Shown: positions 43,322 to 54,075 of the stretch, piece by piece
Layout: the number at the start of each line of letters is the position of its first letter
Position numbering within the stretch: the stretch's first letter is position 1
Source: Phycisphaerales bacterium
GTDB lineage: Bacteria > Planctomycetota > Phycisphaerae > Phycisphaerales > SM1A02
DNA length: 64,000 nucleotides
Assembly: GCA_029268515.1 (NCBI GenBank)
Contig: JAQWNP010000001.1
Coordinates: 1 to 64,000 of the forward strand
Direction of reading: 5' to 3'
Position numbers and translations under genes: made by a program
Notes under the pieces: generated by a model
Told to the model about the DNA's origin: nothing
The model's database searches: none
Seen by the model: the letters and a program-made list of their open reading frames with translations, nothing else

Positions 43322-43447
43322 GATGAGATACGAATTCTACCCATAGAATTGAATCAATGTTACCCCTCAGTATCAGCAGGTATTCTAATAGCTTAACGCA
43401 CACATCTTTTTAGTGTCTAGACACGGCCCTTTCGGATCATCGACAAA

Positions 43448-43939
43448 ATGAGAGAACTAGACATGCTTGGGTCTACTGAGATCATTCGCCCTGCCCGCTT
43501 CAGCGATGTGCCGAAAATACGTCAAATTGTGGACAATGTACTGGTCGAATTCTCTTTTGAGGCAGACCCCAATGGCATCGACCAAGATCTGCAAGATCCG
43601 ATAGCGTCATATAACCAAGCAAATGGACTCCTAGATGTGCTTGTGAGAAACGACCACGTCATTGGATTTGTCGGTCTCATCCCTCTGAATACAGACACTA
43701 TAGAACTGCGAAAACTCTACCTGGCTCAAAATGTAAGGCGATGTGGATTCGGTGGCCTACTATTAGATCACGCAATCAACTGGGCACGCCAGCAACACTT
43801 TCAATGGATGACGCTCCAGACTTCTTCGAAGTTAACAAACGCTGCTGCTCTCTACAAACGACGTGGCTTTCGTTATACCACTGGGCAAAGCCGAGGGAAA
43901 GATTGTGATCAAATCATGCGACTTGCCTTAGATCGTTAG
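43448..43939 (+). CDS. GNAT family N-acetyltransferase
   Basis: This 163-residue single-domain GNAT protein has IRPARFSDVPKIRQIV at the N-terminus, the beta4 strand TIELRKLYLAQNVRRCGFGGLLLDHAINWAR carrying the acetyl-CoA loop (RRCGFG, the R/QxxGxG site) and the C-terminal NAAALYKRRGFRYT. The substrate is unknown. The start is ambiguous between the ATG at 43448 and one at 43463. It is a single gene, divergent from the ABC operon and convergent with xylB. Confidence 0.85.
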   Translation: MRELDMLGSTEIIRPARFSDVPKIRQIVDNVLVEFSFEADPNGIDQDLQDPIASYNQANGLLDVLVRNDHVIGFVGLIPLNTDTIELRKLYLAQNVRRCGFGGLLLDHAINWARQQHFQWMTLQTSSKLTNAAALYKRRGFRYTTGQSRGKDCDQIMRLALDR

Positions 43940-43968
43940 CACAGTTTGTAAAAGGTGGCACTTTTCTA

Positions 43969-45480
43969 CTAAGCGAGATCAGCATAACCACGAAAATACG
44001 ACTTCAGTGAAGGATAGGCTTCTTTGTATCGAACATACGCTTTTTCGTAGGCTCCAACATTAGAACCCGGTTGAATTCGCGAGGTCTCTTTAATAATTGC
44101 TTTCGATGCAGCCGCAACGTCGTCAAAGCAATCAGTGCCCACCATTGCCAACAGCGCCGCTCCATAGGCCGCGCCTTCCGTCACATTAACCGTCGCAACA
44201 GGCATATTAAACACATCCGCCATAATCTGCAGCCACAACTCGCTACGAACGCCGCCGCCCGAAATCCGAATGGTCTTGGCTGATACGCCCAGATCTCGGA
44301 TCAAATCTAAACTCTCGCATAAACCAAACGCAACGCCCTCTAAGACCGCCCGCGTCATCGCCGCTCGGCCATGGCGCAACGTGAGACCAATAAAGGCCGC
44401 ACGAGCCAGCGGGTCAGCATGTGGCGTTCGCTCTCCGGTGAGATACGGTAGAAATATCAAGCCTTCACATCCAGGAACAACAGATGCTGCTTCCTCCAGC
44501 AGCTTCTCATACTCCTGAGATTTTACATCACCCATAACCTGCTCAACATACCAACGAAGAGACCCGCCGGCAGACATCATCACACCCATCATGTGACATC
44601 CACCATTTATGGCATGAGCGTAACAATGCATATGACCATTATTGTCTATGACAGGTGATTCAGTTGAAGCAAAAACAACACCTGATGTACCAATAACTGC
44701 TGACATGCATGATGAGTCAACGATTCCACAGCCAACAGCTTCAGCAGCTTGATCGCCAGCACCAGCAACAACTGGCGTGCCTGCAATAAGTCCTGTTCGC
44801 TGAGCTGCTTCTTGACTAATAGAACTGCACACTTGCGATGATTCGCACACTGGAGGCAGCGTCTGGGAATCTATATCTAGAGCAGAAAGAATTTCTTCAG
44901 AGTACGCACGCGTATGTAAATCCAGAAGTGACGTTCCGGATGCGTCAGACACATCTGTTACATATTCATTTGTAAGATAAAATCGCACATAGTCTTTAGG
45001 AAGCAGCATCATTTTCATTGCATCCCAATGCGCTGGCTCCTCTTCTCTTACCCAGAGCATCTTTGGCGCAGTAAAGCCCGTGAGCGCGGGCTTTCCAGTA
45101 ATTTCAATCTGCCGCTCACGCCCAACAAGCGAGTGAATCTCTTCACACTGCTTTTCTGTTCGTTGATCATTCCAGAGCAACGCTGGGCGAATCACCTGAC
45201 CAACAGAATCCAGTAGCACAAGTCCATGCATTTGGCCTGTTATGCCAACCCCACAAACCTGCTCTCCCGAAACTTTTGCTTTCTGAAGAACACCTCTAAT
45301 CACCTTATCTGTGGCATCGGTCCACCAAACAGGATCCTGCTCGGACCATAATGCCCGTGGTGTCGATAGCCCATATGTTGAAATTTCTTTTGCAAGCACA
45401 CTGCCATTTTCATCAACAAGAAGCGCCTTCGTACTTCCAGTAGCAACGTCTAGTCCAAGAAAGCATTTCTTCTTTTCCAT
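43969..45480 (-). CDS. xylB: Xylulokinase
   Basis: This 503-residue FGGY-family kinase phosphorylates D-xylulose. It has the N-terminal ATPase loop GLDVATGSTKALLVD, the xylulokinase-specific ITGQMHGLVLLD (near residue 82), LWNDQRTEKQ, and the second ATPase region GAGDQAAEAVGCGIV, followed by TGERTPHADPLARAAFIGL and RISGGGVRSELWLQIMADVF. It is complete and of usual length. Xylose isomerase and a xylose transporter are not in the window. The cupin gene directly upstream (54 bp) probably shares its transcript. Confidence 0.93.
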   Translation of the reverse strand: MEKKKCFLGLDVATGSTKALLVDENGSVLAKEISTYGLSTPRALWSEQDPVWWTDATDKVIRGVLQKAKVSGEQVCGVGITGQMHGLVLLDSVGQVIRPALLWNDQRTEKQCEEIHSLVGRERQIEITGKPALTGFTAPKMLWVREEEPAHWDAMKMMLLPKDYVRFYLTNEYVTDVSDASGTSLLDLHTRAYSEEILSALDIDSQTLPPVCESSQVCSSISQEAAQRTGLIAGTPVVAGAGDQAAEAVGCGIVDSSCMSAVIGTSGVVFASTESPVIDNNGHMHCYAHAINGGCHMMGVMMSAGGSLRWYVEQVMGDVKSQEYEKLLEEAASVVPGCEGLIFLPYLTGERTPHADPLARAAFIGLTLRHGRAAMTRAVLEGVAFGLCESLDLIRDLGVSAKTIRISGGGVRSELWLQIMADVFNMPVATVNVTEGAAYGAALLAMVGTDCFDDVAAASKAIIKETSRIQPGSNVGAYEKAYVRYKEAYPSLKSYFRGYADLA

Positions 45481-45534
45481 AACAGTGTCTTTCTCACATC
45501 CTCAGCTTCAGCAAACGCCCCAAAGACTCAGCTA

Positions 45535-45900
45535 CTACGAAGGCAATATTTCTTCATCTTCAACTTTCCAGGCAGGATCGACTAGACACAAAAAGACCAG
45601 ATCAGAAGTACCCACATTTTCAATCCACTGAACAGTATGAGCTGGTATGTAAACAACCTCTTCAGGAAATACATCTTGCACATCATCTTCAATATGCATC
45701 TTGCCATGCCCCGCCAAAATGTAATACACCTCAACCGTTTTCAGTCGGTGCAACAGAGTCTTTTCGCCTTTCGCCAATGTTGCGTGAGCAAGGCTATAGC
45801 GAACATCTATTGAATCATGATCTGGGTGAAATAGCTCACGTAACACAGTTCCATCGCCACCATCAAAAACCGGCTGCTCAGCTAAACGATAAATTTGCAT
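45535..45900 (-). CDS. Single-domain cupin protein
   Basis: This 121-residue double-stranded beta-helix protein has a cupin motif 1 region GEKTLLHRLKTVEVYYILAGHGKMHI, in which the first His and the Glu are recognisable, and motif 2 FPEEVVYIPAHTVQWIENVG. It is similar in size to small sugar-isomerase or dioxygenase-like cupins of unknown function. It lies upstream of the xylulokinase gene on the same strand, so a link to sugar metabolism is possible but not shown. It is cytosolic. No clear ribosome site was seen. Confidence 0.8.
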   Translation of the reverse strand: MQIYRLAEQPVFDGGDGTVLRELFHPDHDSIDVRYSLAHATLAKGEKTLLHRLKTVEVYYILAGHGKMHIEDDVQDVFPEEVVYIPAHTVQWIENVGTSDLVFLCLVDPAWKVEDEEILPS

Positions 45901-46186
45901 ACTGGCCTCATTTTCACCGACCTCGATTCAACAAAAAACGCCGCCCCCGAACACGCACATTTTGTGGCCTATAACACCTCCAACAGCTATTAGTGGCGTA
46001 TTATTCAAACCACATCACAGATAATGATATCTCTTTCAAAAAACTAGGTGCAATGACCCGATGGACTCCGTACTGTAAAGGATTCTGGGAAGGGGATACC
46101 CAATTTTTCAATTGCCCATTTACGAGGCAGCCACCCTTGTATTGGCGTCTTTATTTTACTAACACCAATATTGCTTGAGAACACTA

Positions 46187-48214
46187 ATGATTACCAATAG
46201 ATACAAGACGCGTTTATCTAATTACTGGATCTTCTCTGCACTTACCATAGCCACATTTTTATCAATAAACACGAGCGTTCAGGCAGACTATGAAGGCCTT
46301 AACTATCGCGTGACAAAGAACATTGAGATCGAGGGACAAATCTACTATTCCATCGACTTGTTTGTCGAAGTTGAGTCTTCAAACGATCGGTTACTGATGG
46401 TGTTCGGCGATAGCAACTTTCCTCTAAAGCTCTCTGCACTTGATGGCGGTTTTTATAACAACGCTCTTGCAAATCATCTACCCCACGCCCTTTCTCTAAA
46501 CACAGTTTTTGGAGTCGCTATGGAACGTGACACGTTTGTGACTATTGGCACAGACGATGCTGTTCTGAATGGCCCAGCCACACTGCAGTTCGACACGGAC
46601 TCTTTTGAGAATGATGACCTGTTTTCAGTTAACGATGGCAGTTGGTACATCCTTCCTATATCAGAAACACTTGGATTTCCACATGATGAGCTGGGCATTC
46701 TTATCGCACGGCTTACCGTGCGTGAAGATCAGACTATTGCAGGCACCATTAATCTGACCGGCCGACTGGAAGCAAACGGCGAAGTAATAGCCTGGCCCCC
46801 AATTCTGGGCGAGACATTTATTTTTACTTCGGAATCAGTGAGCTCCAACCAATCGACGCCAGTGTTGCCCAACATTTGGACCACCGGCAACAGCAATGGC
46901 GATCGATACGGATTCACTCTTGCAAATATTGGCGATGTCAATGGCGATGAATTTGACGATTTAGCAATTGGCATTCCTCGATCAGATATCGCCGGCACAA
47001 AAAATGGAACAATTGAAGTTCGATCTGGCTATGACGATGTACTGCTTTACACTATTCACGGCCAAAACCTGGGAGAGCAGCTGGGCTTCTCCATTTCGGG
47101 TGCTGGAGACGTAACAGGCGACAATATTCCAGACTTCATTGCCGGAGCACCTTATAACAGCGAAGAAGAGGACAAGGGCGGCAAGGCCTATGTGTTCTCT
47201 GGTGCAGATGGCTCTGAAGTCAATAGTTTTTTCGGCAGGAATCCCGGCGATGAATTCGGACTAAGCGTTGCTGGAAACGTCACACTTGATGGAAACAATG
47301 TGCCCGATGCTGCAATCGGCGCTCCTAAATTCAAGGAAAACATGGGTGCCGTTTATTGCTACAACCTTCAAGATGGCTCACTCATTGAGAGGCTAAAGGG
47401 CCACAATAAAGGCGATCAGTTCGGAACTTCAGTAACCATGACTTCGGACTCAAGTCGGTTTGGCCGCCTTATCGTTGGATCCCCAAAAAATGACGATACC
47501 GACAAGAATGCTGGCCTGGTTGACGTGTTTCAATTTGATGGCAGTAATTTCCAAACCCTTTACTCAATCCCAGGGAAGAACAAAAATGATCGGCTTGGCA
47601 CTGTCGTTGGGCGCAGCGGTGACGTAGACAATGATGGGATTGATGACTTTGGGGTTGGGTCACCCTATTTTGATTCTGGCAGCAAAAATAATCGTGGCCG
47701 ATGCACTATTTACGCATCAGCGAGTGGCGTTGCATTGTGGAATAAGAATGGTTCTCACTCAAACGAGAAATTTCCATCAAGCATCAGCGATGCTGGAGAT
47801 CTCAATTGTGACGGCGTGAATGATGTAGTGTTTGGTAGCGCTAATTACAATGCTTCAGAAGATAAAACCAAGGCAGGCCGCTTTCTTGCTGTCTCCGGGA
47901 ATAGTGGCAGCAATATCCAGAACATAGCCTCCGATCAAGGAAACGCTAGATTTGGACAGGCGGCTATCGGCCTAGGCAATCCTTACGGATTTAGTAAACT
48001 TGCTATAGGCGCATGGAAGTATTCAGCAGATGCGCAAAGCGGCAGAACTGGCGGCTTGGCTTATACCACTTATTTCGGCTGCAATGCGACTGCTGATTTC
48101 ACGGAGCCTCTTGCAGACCAAGGACGTGTCCCAGGAAGCGGACCAAAGCCTTATCAAGAACACATCCCTACGGGCGAGGTAGGCGAGTGGATTGACCTGT
48201 TGCTTCACTACTAG
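46187..48214 (+). CDS. Secreted FG-GAP beta-propeller protein
   Basis: This exported protein has about 675 residues (ATG at 46187; the frame opens with a TTG at 46175). The signal peptide ends SVQA-DYEG. The first 200 mature residues form a domain shared with the next gene (start DYEGLNYRV, then SIDLFVEV, PLKLSA, DTFVTIG and a gap to LTVREDQTIAGTINLTGRL). Seven FG-GAP repeats follow, each with the Ca-binding GDxNGDxxxDxxIG pattern (IGDVNGDEFDDLAIG, SGDVDNDGIDDFGVG and others), expected to fold as an integrin-alpha-like seven-bladed propeller. There is no PEP-CTERM or other sorting tail. It may be involved in surface or matrix binding. Confidence 0.85.
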   Translation: MITNRYKTRLSNYWIFSALTIATFLSINTSVQADYEGLNYRVTKNIEIEGQIYYSIDLFVEVESSNDRLLMVFGDSNFPLKLSALDGGFYNNALANHLPHALSLNTVFGVAMERDTFVTIGTDDAVLNGPATLQFDTDSFENDDLFSVNDGSWYILPISETLGFPHDELGILIARLTVREDQTIAGTINLTGRLEANGEVIAWPPILGETFIFTSESVSSNQSTPVLPNIWTTGNSNGDRYGFTLANIGDVNGDEFDDLAIGIPRSDIAGTKNGTIEVRSGYDDVLLYTIHGQNLGEQLGFSISGAGDVTGDNIPDFIAGAPYNSEEEDKGGKAYVFSGADGSEVNSFFGRNPGDEFGLSVAGNVTLDGNNVPDAAIGAPKFKENMGAVYCYNLQDGSLIERLKGHNKGDQFGTSVTMTSDSSRFGRLIVGSPKNDDTDKNAGLVDVFQFDGSNFQTLYSIPGKNKNDRLGTVVGRSGDVDNDGIDDFGVGSPYFDSGSKNNRGRCTIYASASGVALWNKNGSHSNEKFPSSISDAGDLNCDGVNDVVFGSANYNASEDKTKAGRFLAVSGNSGSNIQNIASDQGNARFGQAAIGLGNPYGFSKLAIGAWKYSADAQSGRTGGLAYTTYFGCNATADFTEPLADQGRVPGSGPKPYQEHIPTGEVGEWIDLLLHY

Positions 48215-48422
48215 TAAACACGCAATTCTAATAGCGAAATACTGCTTAGCAGAGCCTTGCTCATAAGGCCGATAATCCATCATGACCCATCTACGTGCGT
48301 TACAAGCCGCACAAATCGACTCGCTGAGCATTATTTTAGAAGCGCTTACCAAGTACAGACTAAGTACGAATGCCTAAATGCTGAAACTTCCTTGAGGAGA
48401 CCGACTTCCAAGGAGGGGCTTG

Positions 48423-50462
48423 ATGAGCTTGTTTGAAGACAATTACATAGTCTTGACAACCAAGAATGCAATTGCTGTTATTTGTCTCATATCGCAACTA
48501 GCAATAGTATCGATAATCTGCGCGCCAGCGACAGCAGATTACACCGGCTTGAATTCCGTTGTTACATCAGACATTGATATCGATGGCATTATGTATCAGT
48601 CTGTTGATTTATACGTTGGACTAACAGATCCCAATGATTCTATTTGGGCCGTCATAAGCGAAGATGATTCTCCGCTTATTCTTAGCGCTCCCAATGGTGG
48701 GCTTTACCAAAGTCCACTGGGAGGGTCGACGCCCCATGACGTAGCACTCGATGATCTCTTTGGTGATATGCTTCGCTACGACTCTTTTGTCACAATCGGA
48801 TCAAATAGCACTGAGCCATGCTGCACGATTCTTCTTGGCTTTGACGTAGATGCCTTCGACAACAATGATGAAATTGTGATGGACGAAGGCGTTTGGGCTG
48901 TGCTTCCCGATAATCCTATGGCGAGCTTAGGCGCAGGTAGTGAGCACGGAGTACTCATTGGTCGATTTACATTTCGCACTGATCAATCAATAAGCGGCCA
49001 CCTCAACTTTATGGGCCGGCTTGCGAACGGCGACAATTGGTCTGTTACGAATGCATCTTTTGCATTTGGTCCTCAATCGACTGACATACCTGACCTTGAT
49101 GGCCACCAGGATGGTGAGTGGTTTGGTCGAAACATTGCCATTCTTGGTGATATCGATGGAGATGATATTCATGATTTTGCTGTTGGAGCGCCCAAACGAG
49201 ATAATTTGAATAAGAACGCTGGCGCGGTCTATGTTTATTCAGGAAAGACTAGATCACTGATCCGTGTTTTACAGAGCCAAAGAACCAACGACAACTATGG
49301 TTCATCGATCGCTAATGCGGGAGATATAGATGGCGACGAGATTCCTGATCTCATGGTGAGCGCACCAGCTATCAAGAACACAGATTTTGCGGGTGGCCGT
49401 GTCGACCTTGTCTCAGGTGCTGATGGCCATACGATTCAGTCCCTCTATAGCGGAGAAACTGGAGATTACTTTGGCACATCTATCGCCGGCCCCCCTCCAG
49501 GAACCTCCTTTTCAAATCACACTCTCCTCGTCAGTGCCCCGTATCACAAAACTGGCAATAAACGCAAAGGTCGTATTTATATTTTTGATAGAAGTGGCAC
49601 CCTGCTTTCGACGATCGACGGCGCCAATTCTGGGGATCGCTTTGGACACTCTGTTGCTTTCACAGGTGACATCAACGGCGATTCTGTGAGCGACTTTATT
49701 GTTGGTTCACCAAAAAATGACGACGCCAATTCCAATGCTGGCCGTGTTGATATCTATGATGGATCCTCATACGACACCATTACAACCCTACTTGGCCACA
49801 AAGAAAAAAGTCGCTTTGGCCAAACGGTGGCAGGTGCAGGCTACCTTGATGATGATGGATACTCAGATTTTGTAGTCGGTGCTACTCATTTTGGAAATAG
49901 CAATGGCACAAAAATCGGTCGCGTCTATGCCTACTCTGGAAAACATAAAACAGAGCTATGGCACAAAACAGGAAAACAAGCAAAAGATAAACTCGGTTCT
50001 TTCTTGTCGATTACCGAAGACGTTAATTGCAATGGCTACAACGATGTACTAATAGGCTCGCCAAAGCACAGCAGCCCAGAACTCAATGAAAGTGGACAAC
50101 TCCTCGTCTGCTCCGGCAATAACAAATCCCTGATTACAATATCGACTGGAACACAAGCCGAATCCCGCTATGGCATCTCTGCATGCGTTCTTTATGGTGG
50201 AGACAATACTCCCACGATCTACGCTGGTGCCAGTCATGCTGTCACAACAAACCAAAGTGCAACTGGTTGTGTTTTTGATATTGATCTTACTGAATGTTCA
50301 GCAACTACTCAGCGATTACAACAGCACGGCGATTCGCACTTTTTCACAACTGGCCGCGACCAGCCTGCTAAGACGAACCTTAGCGACAATATGAAGTACT
50401 ACCTTGGAAACATCTTAAACCTACCAATTGACCGCCCCGTACTCTCTATCCACTCGCGATAA
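48423..50462 (+). CDS. Secreted FG-GAP beta-propeller protein, tandem paralogue
   Basis: This 679-residue paralogue of the preceding gene has the same order of parts: a signal peptide ending ATA-DYTG, the shared 200-residue N-terminal domain (YTGLNSVV, SVDLYVGL, PLILSA, DSFVTIG, FRTDQSISGHLNFMGRL) and seven FG-GAP repeats (LGDIDGDDIHDFAVG, TGDINGDSVSDFIVG, TEDVNCNGYNDVLIG). The C-terminal tail is short and unlike that of its neighbour. The ATG at 48423 is preceded by AAGGAGG at six bases, a much stronger site than for the first copy. An extra cysteine pair is present in EPCCTIL. The spacing of about 200 bp to the first copy contains no visible terminator. Confidence 0.85.
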   Translation: MSLFEDNYIVLTTKNAIAVICLISQLAIVSIICAPATADYTGLNSVVTSDIDIDGIMYQSVDLYVGLTDPNDSIWAVISEDDSPLILSAPNGGLYQSPLGGSTPHDVALDDLFGDMLRYDSFVTIGSNSTEPCCTILLGFDVDAFDNNDEIVMDEGVWAVLPDNPMASLGAGSEHGVLIGRFTFRTDQSISGHLNFMGRLANGDNWSVTNASFAFGPQSTDIPDLDGHQDGEWFGRNIAILGDIDGDDIHDFAVGAPKRDNLNKNAGAVYVYSGKTRSLIRVLQSQRTNDNYGSSIANAGDIDGDEIPDLMVSAPAIKNTDFAGGRVDLVSGADGHTIQSLYSGETGDYFGTSIAGPPPGTSFSNHTLLVSAPYHKTGNKRKGRIYIFDRSGTLLSTIDGANSGDRFGHSVAFTGDINGDSVSDFIVGSPKNDDANSNAGRVDIYDGSSYDTITTLLGHKEKSRFGQTVAGAGYLDDDGYSDFVVGATHFGNSNGTKIGRVYAYSGKHKTELWHKTGKQAKDKLGSFLSITEDVNCNGYNDVLIGSPKHSSPELNESGQLLVCSGNNKSLITISTGTQAESRYGISACVLYGGDNTPTIYAGASHAVTTNQSATGCVFDIDLTECSATTQRLQQHGDSHFFTTGRDQPAKTNLSDNMKYYLGNILNLPIDRPVLSIHSR

Positions 50463-50535
50463 TGATTACATCGCAGTAAGTATTAACGAGTACTAGCAGC
50501 GATTTTATTGAGTCCAAACACAACGGGCTTCATCG

Positions 50536-53500
50536 CTATGCGTCACTCTCCCGACCAACGGGTAGCGAAACAAAGAATGTTGATCCCTCTCCATAACGGC
50601 TTTCTACCCAAATGCGACCTCGGTGCGCTAGCACAATTTCATGGGCCAACGCTAGGCCCAAGCCAGTGCCCTTGACATTATGGTGTTCCGGAGAGTCAAC
50701 ACGGGCAAATTTCTTGAAGAGCTTTGGAATAGCATGCTCAGGAATACCGACTCCATAATCTGTAACTGAGATGACAACACGTGAGCCGTCTACATCAGCA
50801 TTTACAATAATTGGACTTTCGCTTCCACTTACTTTCACCGCATTTGACAACAGATTGACAAATACCTGGCGAAGCCTATCTGAGTCACCAATTGTCTTAA
50901 GGCTCTTGTCGCCTTCCAGTTTAATTCGAGCCGTAGACTCCGCATCTGAAAACAAACGAATTACTTCATTGAGAATCTCTAATAAATCCATTGATTCAAA
51001 GTGGTAGTCATGCCCTTCCGTCTCAAGCTTTTGGATATCCAACAGGTCGTTAATCAAACGGTTCAATCGCAATGTTTCTTGATGAATAATCTGCACGTAT
51101 TCTTTAACTTGCTGACTAGACATTTCTCTATCGAGCAATAATTCTGAATATCCACGCAAGCTAGTAAGAGGCGTTCGAAGCTCATGACTTACTGTAGAAA
51201 TCAGATCATCTTTGATTCGCTCCACTTCACGCTGCTGCGTTACGTCACGGAATATGCCGCGATAGGAAGTGCGTTTTTCACTGTCAATAGCACAAACAAC
51301 AGCACCTTGAACTACGATTGCGTAATCGTCCTGAGTTTTTAGTGTGACCTCTAAGGGCTGCGACTCACTAACCATCGCTGAAGAACCAATCAGCAAGCGA
51401 ACTGCTCCCAAGCAATCAGCCACAATGAAATCCTCAATTGTGTATTGCGATATTCTGCTTTGCTCTAGCCCAAGCCGCTTCATCCACTCGGGATTCATGA
51501 ACAGCAAGCCGCCATTTGAATCAACGCCAAATATCAAATCACTCGCTTCTTCGAAGAGTGTTCGGTATTGCTGCTCGCTTTCTCTAAGAACTGCTTCAGA
51601 GCGATGGCGATCTGTAAGATCGCGAGCAATGCCCAGAATGTAGCCCGTTACGTCGCGGGATGTACGAACACAACGAAATTCCACTGGCACCTGAACACCA
51701 TCACGACGTTCATGAAAGAGATTTACAGTTACAGGAACGTTTGGTTCCATCGAGGCAATAAGCTTTAAGAAGTCTGAGCTATGCGAATCCAGACTTTTCC
51801 CCATTTGTTTACCAAGGGTCTTTGCTTGCGGATGAGAGAACATTCCAATAGTCATACCTATTAACTCATGGCGACTTTTTAGTAGTGACTCACATGCTTG
51901 TCGATTTACATCAACGATGGTCCCACTATGGTCCATCACAAAGATTCCATCACCTGCAGTTTCAAAGAGACTCCGAAAACGATGCTCACTTTCATGAAGC
52001 GCCTGCTCAGCCATTTTTTGCTCAGTAATATCTACTGTTGTAGATGAGATACCGACCAGTCTTCCTGTAAGGTCCTTAATTGGCGCTACAGACATTTGCA
52101 CATGAACACTACGACCATCTTTTCGAATACGCATTGTCTTGAGATCACGCAAACCCTCATCAGCCAAAGCAGCTTGATTTATTGTCTCGAGTTCATTCCA
52201 CCTATCTTTAGGAACGATTTTCTTATAGAGCTGCCCTATCGCTTCAGCTTGCGAGTAACCGTATAACTCTTGAGCTGCGTGGTTCCAGCTCACAATTCTA
52301 TTATCAAGATCTTGACCAATAATTGCGTTATTGGAGGACTCTACAATCATACCTAACTGACGCGTAGCCTCTTCCGCACGGAGCTGATCTGTAATATCAG
52401 TAGAAGAACCAACCATTCCAATACTCTCGCCGTCACGATTAATTCGTGGCACCAACCACGTCGCAACCCAACGTACTTCTCCATCTTTGCGCCTAAGTCG
52501 CCATGTACTTTCATAGTGGCTACTCGAACCTAAGACGCGCTCAAGATCAATGCAAATTCGATCATGATCATCAGGATGCAATAGACTACGCCAATTCGAA
52601 TCCATATCCGAGAGCGTTGTATAACCAGTAAACTCACGACACATCTGGTTTAAGTAGGTAATATTCCCCGCCTTATCGCTCATCCAGATCATAACTGGAG
52701 CCCATTCAGCAATATTATGGAATCTAGCTTCACTTTCACGAAGTTCGTGCGAGCGATCCTCAACCAGCGTCTCTAAATGATTTTGATAAGAAATGATTTT
52801 GAGTCTGACCTGATCATGGCGTACCGACAACTCAGCCAGCCTCGTTGCCGCTTTCAGTAGCCTTTGCGTAAACTCCTGCGGCTCGCCCTCCTCATCACCA
52901 ACAATGAGAATTGCCCCTCGCGTATTTCCACTATCGTCTGGTAGCGGGCACAACCAGACTCCTTTAGACTTCTTTTCAAATTGATTAACGATTGTCGCTA
53001 AGTCACCTGTGACATGCTCCGCATCATGCTCAATGAATCGGAACTCACTTCCGCCAATACGCTCTTCTAGATCTGTTTTGAGCTTCCCTAAACTCGAAAA
53101 GCAAATGACCTGAAAGTTACTGAGCTCATCTCGAACGACGCGGTCAGTAAACGATGTGTCCTTAATCTGGCCTTCATCATAAATAATTCCGCATCTTCGA
53201 TCAGGCAATAAGTCCATCAAGCCATGACTAATTTTACCCAGGGTCTCCTCGAGAGAAGAGTTCTGTATCAGTTCGCCAAGAATACGATTTTGAAATCGAT
53301 TAAGTTCGTTTTCTCGACGACGACTGGTAATGTCAATATTGATAAAGACAGCTTCATCACCCTTACCATACTTTCTTCCGTATATCGCAAAGTTCTGTAA
53401 GTCTGTTCTTGCAGAAACTAACCGCCCCACCCATTCGCGAGAAGCGACTTGCTGCTCACTCTCAAAAAACCAACGCACAAAATCAGCAATGTCATCTGAT

Positions 53501-54075
53501 ACACCGATTGTGTCTTCACGTTTTGCAAGAAAACCGACTTTTTGGCCAACAATATCCCCAGAGGCCATGTCGATAGTTTCACTAAGATGCCGGTTGACCC
53601 CTCGATAACAAAGATCAGATCCAATCCAAGCCACATCAGCAGGAATTGCATCAATGATGGACTGAAGATGTTCTTTAGAGTTAACGCGATAAGACGAAGC
53701 ATCTGCAACATCGCCGCCAACATGTTCCGTTTTTATCTGGATGATTACGACTTGATAATCATCTTCTCGCGGCAGTAACTCTAACTCCGCTTTTCTGCCC
53801 CCACGCTGAGTCAGGGAGACGTCGACACAGAAGTTGTCGCTCATTGAATATTGCTTATCTTTGGGCACCTCATAATTAACAAAGTCACTGAGCATGGCCG
53901 GCCTTCCTGCCATTGGTCGATCTCCAACCATCTGCCACCATGCACTATTTGCATAGACCAGCAAACCATCATCATCAATCAGCCCTGCTGGAAGATTAAT
54001 TGCGTCGATTAACCGAACCACAGTTCGCATTGGGCCGGATCCAGGGATCAGTAGTTTTTCTGATTTTAAGCTCAT
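50536..54075 (-). CDS. Cytosolic multi-PAS/GAF sensor histidine kinase
   Basis: This 1179-residue hybrid-free kinase has no membrane segment. The N-terminal PAS-like domains cover about residues 20-60 and 130-250, a GAF-like domain about 265-425, then further PAS domains with PAC segments near 455-575 (WRLRRKDGEVRWVATW), 575-700, 700-825 and 825-945. The HisKA domain carries the phospho-acceptor His in STVSHELRTPLTSLRGYSELLL (near 963). The HATPase domain has N box NLLSNAVKVSG, G1 DYGVGIPEHAIP and G2 GTGLGLALAHEI. The lone response regulator two genes upstream is a likely partner. It should sense an internal signal; ligands cannot be inferred. Confidence 0.92.
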   Translation of the reverse strand: MSLKSEKLLIPGSGPMRTVVRLIDAINLPAGLIDDDGLLVYANSAWWQMVGDRPMAGRPAMLSDFVNYEVPKDKQYSMSDNFCVDVSLTQRGGRKAELELLPREDDYQVVIIQIKTEHVGGDVADASSYRVNSKEHLQSIIDAIPADVAWIGSDLCYRGVNRHLSETIDMASGDIVGQKVGFLAKREDTIGVSDDIADFVRWFFESEQQVASREWVGRLVSARTDLQNFAIYGRKYGKGDEAVFINIDITSRRRENELNRFQNRILGELIQNSSLEETLGKISHGLMDLLPDRRCGIIYDEGQIKDTSFTDRVVRDELSNFQVICFSSLGKLKTDLEERIGGSEFRFIEHDAEHVTGDLATIVNQFEKKSKGVWLCPLPDDSGNTRGAILIVGDEEGEPQEFTQRLLKAATRLAELSVRHDQVRLKIISYQNHLETLVEDRSHELRESEARFHNIAEWAPVMIWMSDKAGNITYLNQMCREFTGYTTLSDMDSNWRSLLHPDDHDRICIDLERVLGSSSHYESTWRLRRKDGEVRWVATWLVPRINRDGESIGMVGSSTDITDQLRAEEATRQLGMIVESSNNAIIGQDLDNRIVSWNHAAQELYGYSQAEAIGQLYKKIVPKDRWNELETINQAALADEGLRDLKTMRIRKDGRSVHVQMSVAPIKDLTGRLVGISSTTVDITEQKMAEQALHESEHRFRSLFETAGDGIFVMDHSGTIVDVNRQACESLLKSRHELIGMTIGMFSHPQAKTLGKQMGKSLDSHSSDFLKLIASMEPNVPVTVNLFHERRDGVQVPVEFRCVRTSRDVTGYILGIARDLTDRHRSEAVLRESEQQYRTLFEEASDLIFGVDSNGGLLFMNPEWMKRLGLEQSRISQYTIEDFIVADCLGAVRLLIGSSAMVSESQPLEVTLKTQDDYAIVVQGAVVCAIDSEKRTSYRGIFRDVTQQREVERIKDDLISTVSHELRTPLTSLRGYSELLLDREMSSQQVKEYVQIIHQETLRLNRLINDLLDIQKLETEGHDYHFESMDLLEILNEVIRLFSDAESTARIKLEGDKSLKTIGDSDRLRQVFVNLLSNAVKVSGSESPIIVNADVDGSRVVISVTDYGVGIPEHAIPKLFKKFARVDSPEHHNVKGTGLGLALAHEIVLAHRGRIWVESRYGEGSTFFVSLPVGRESDA

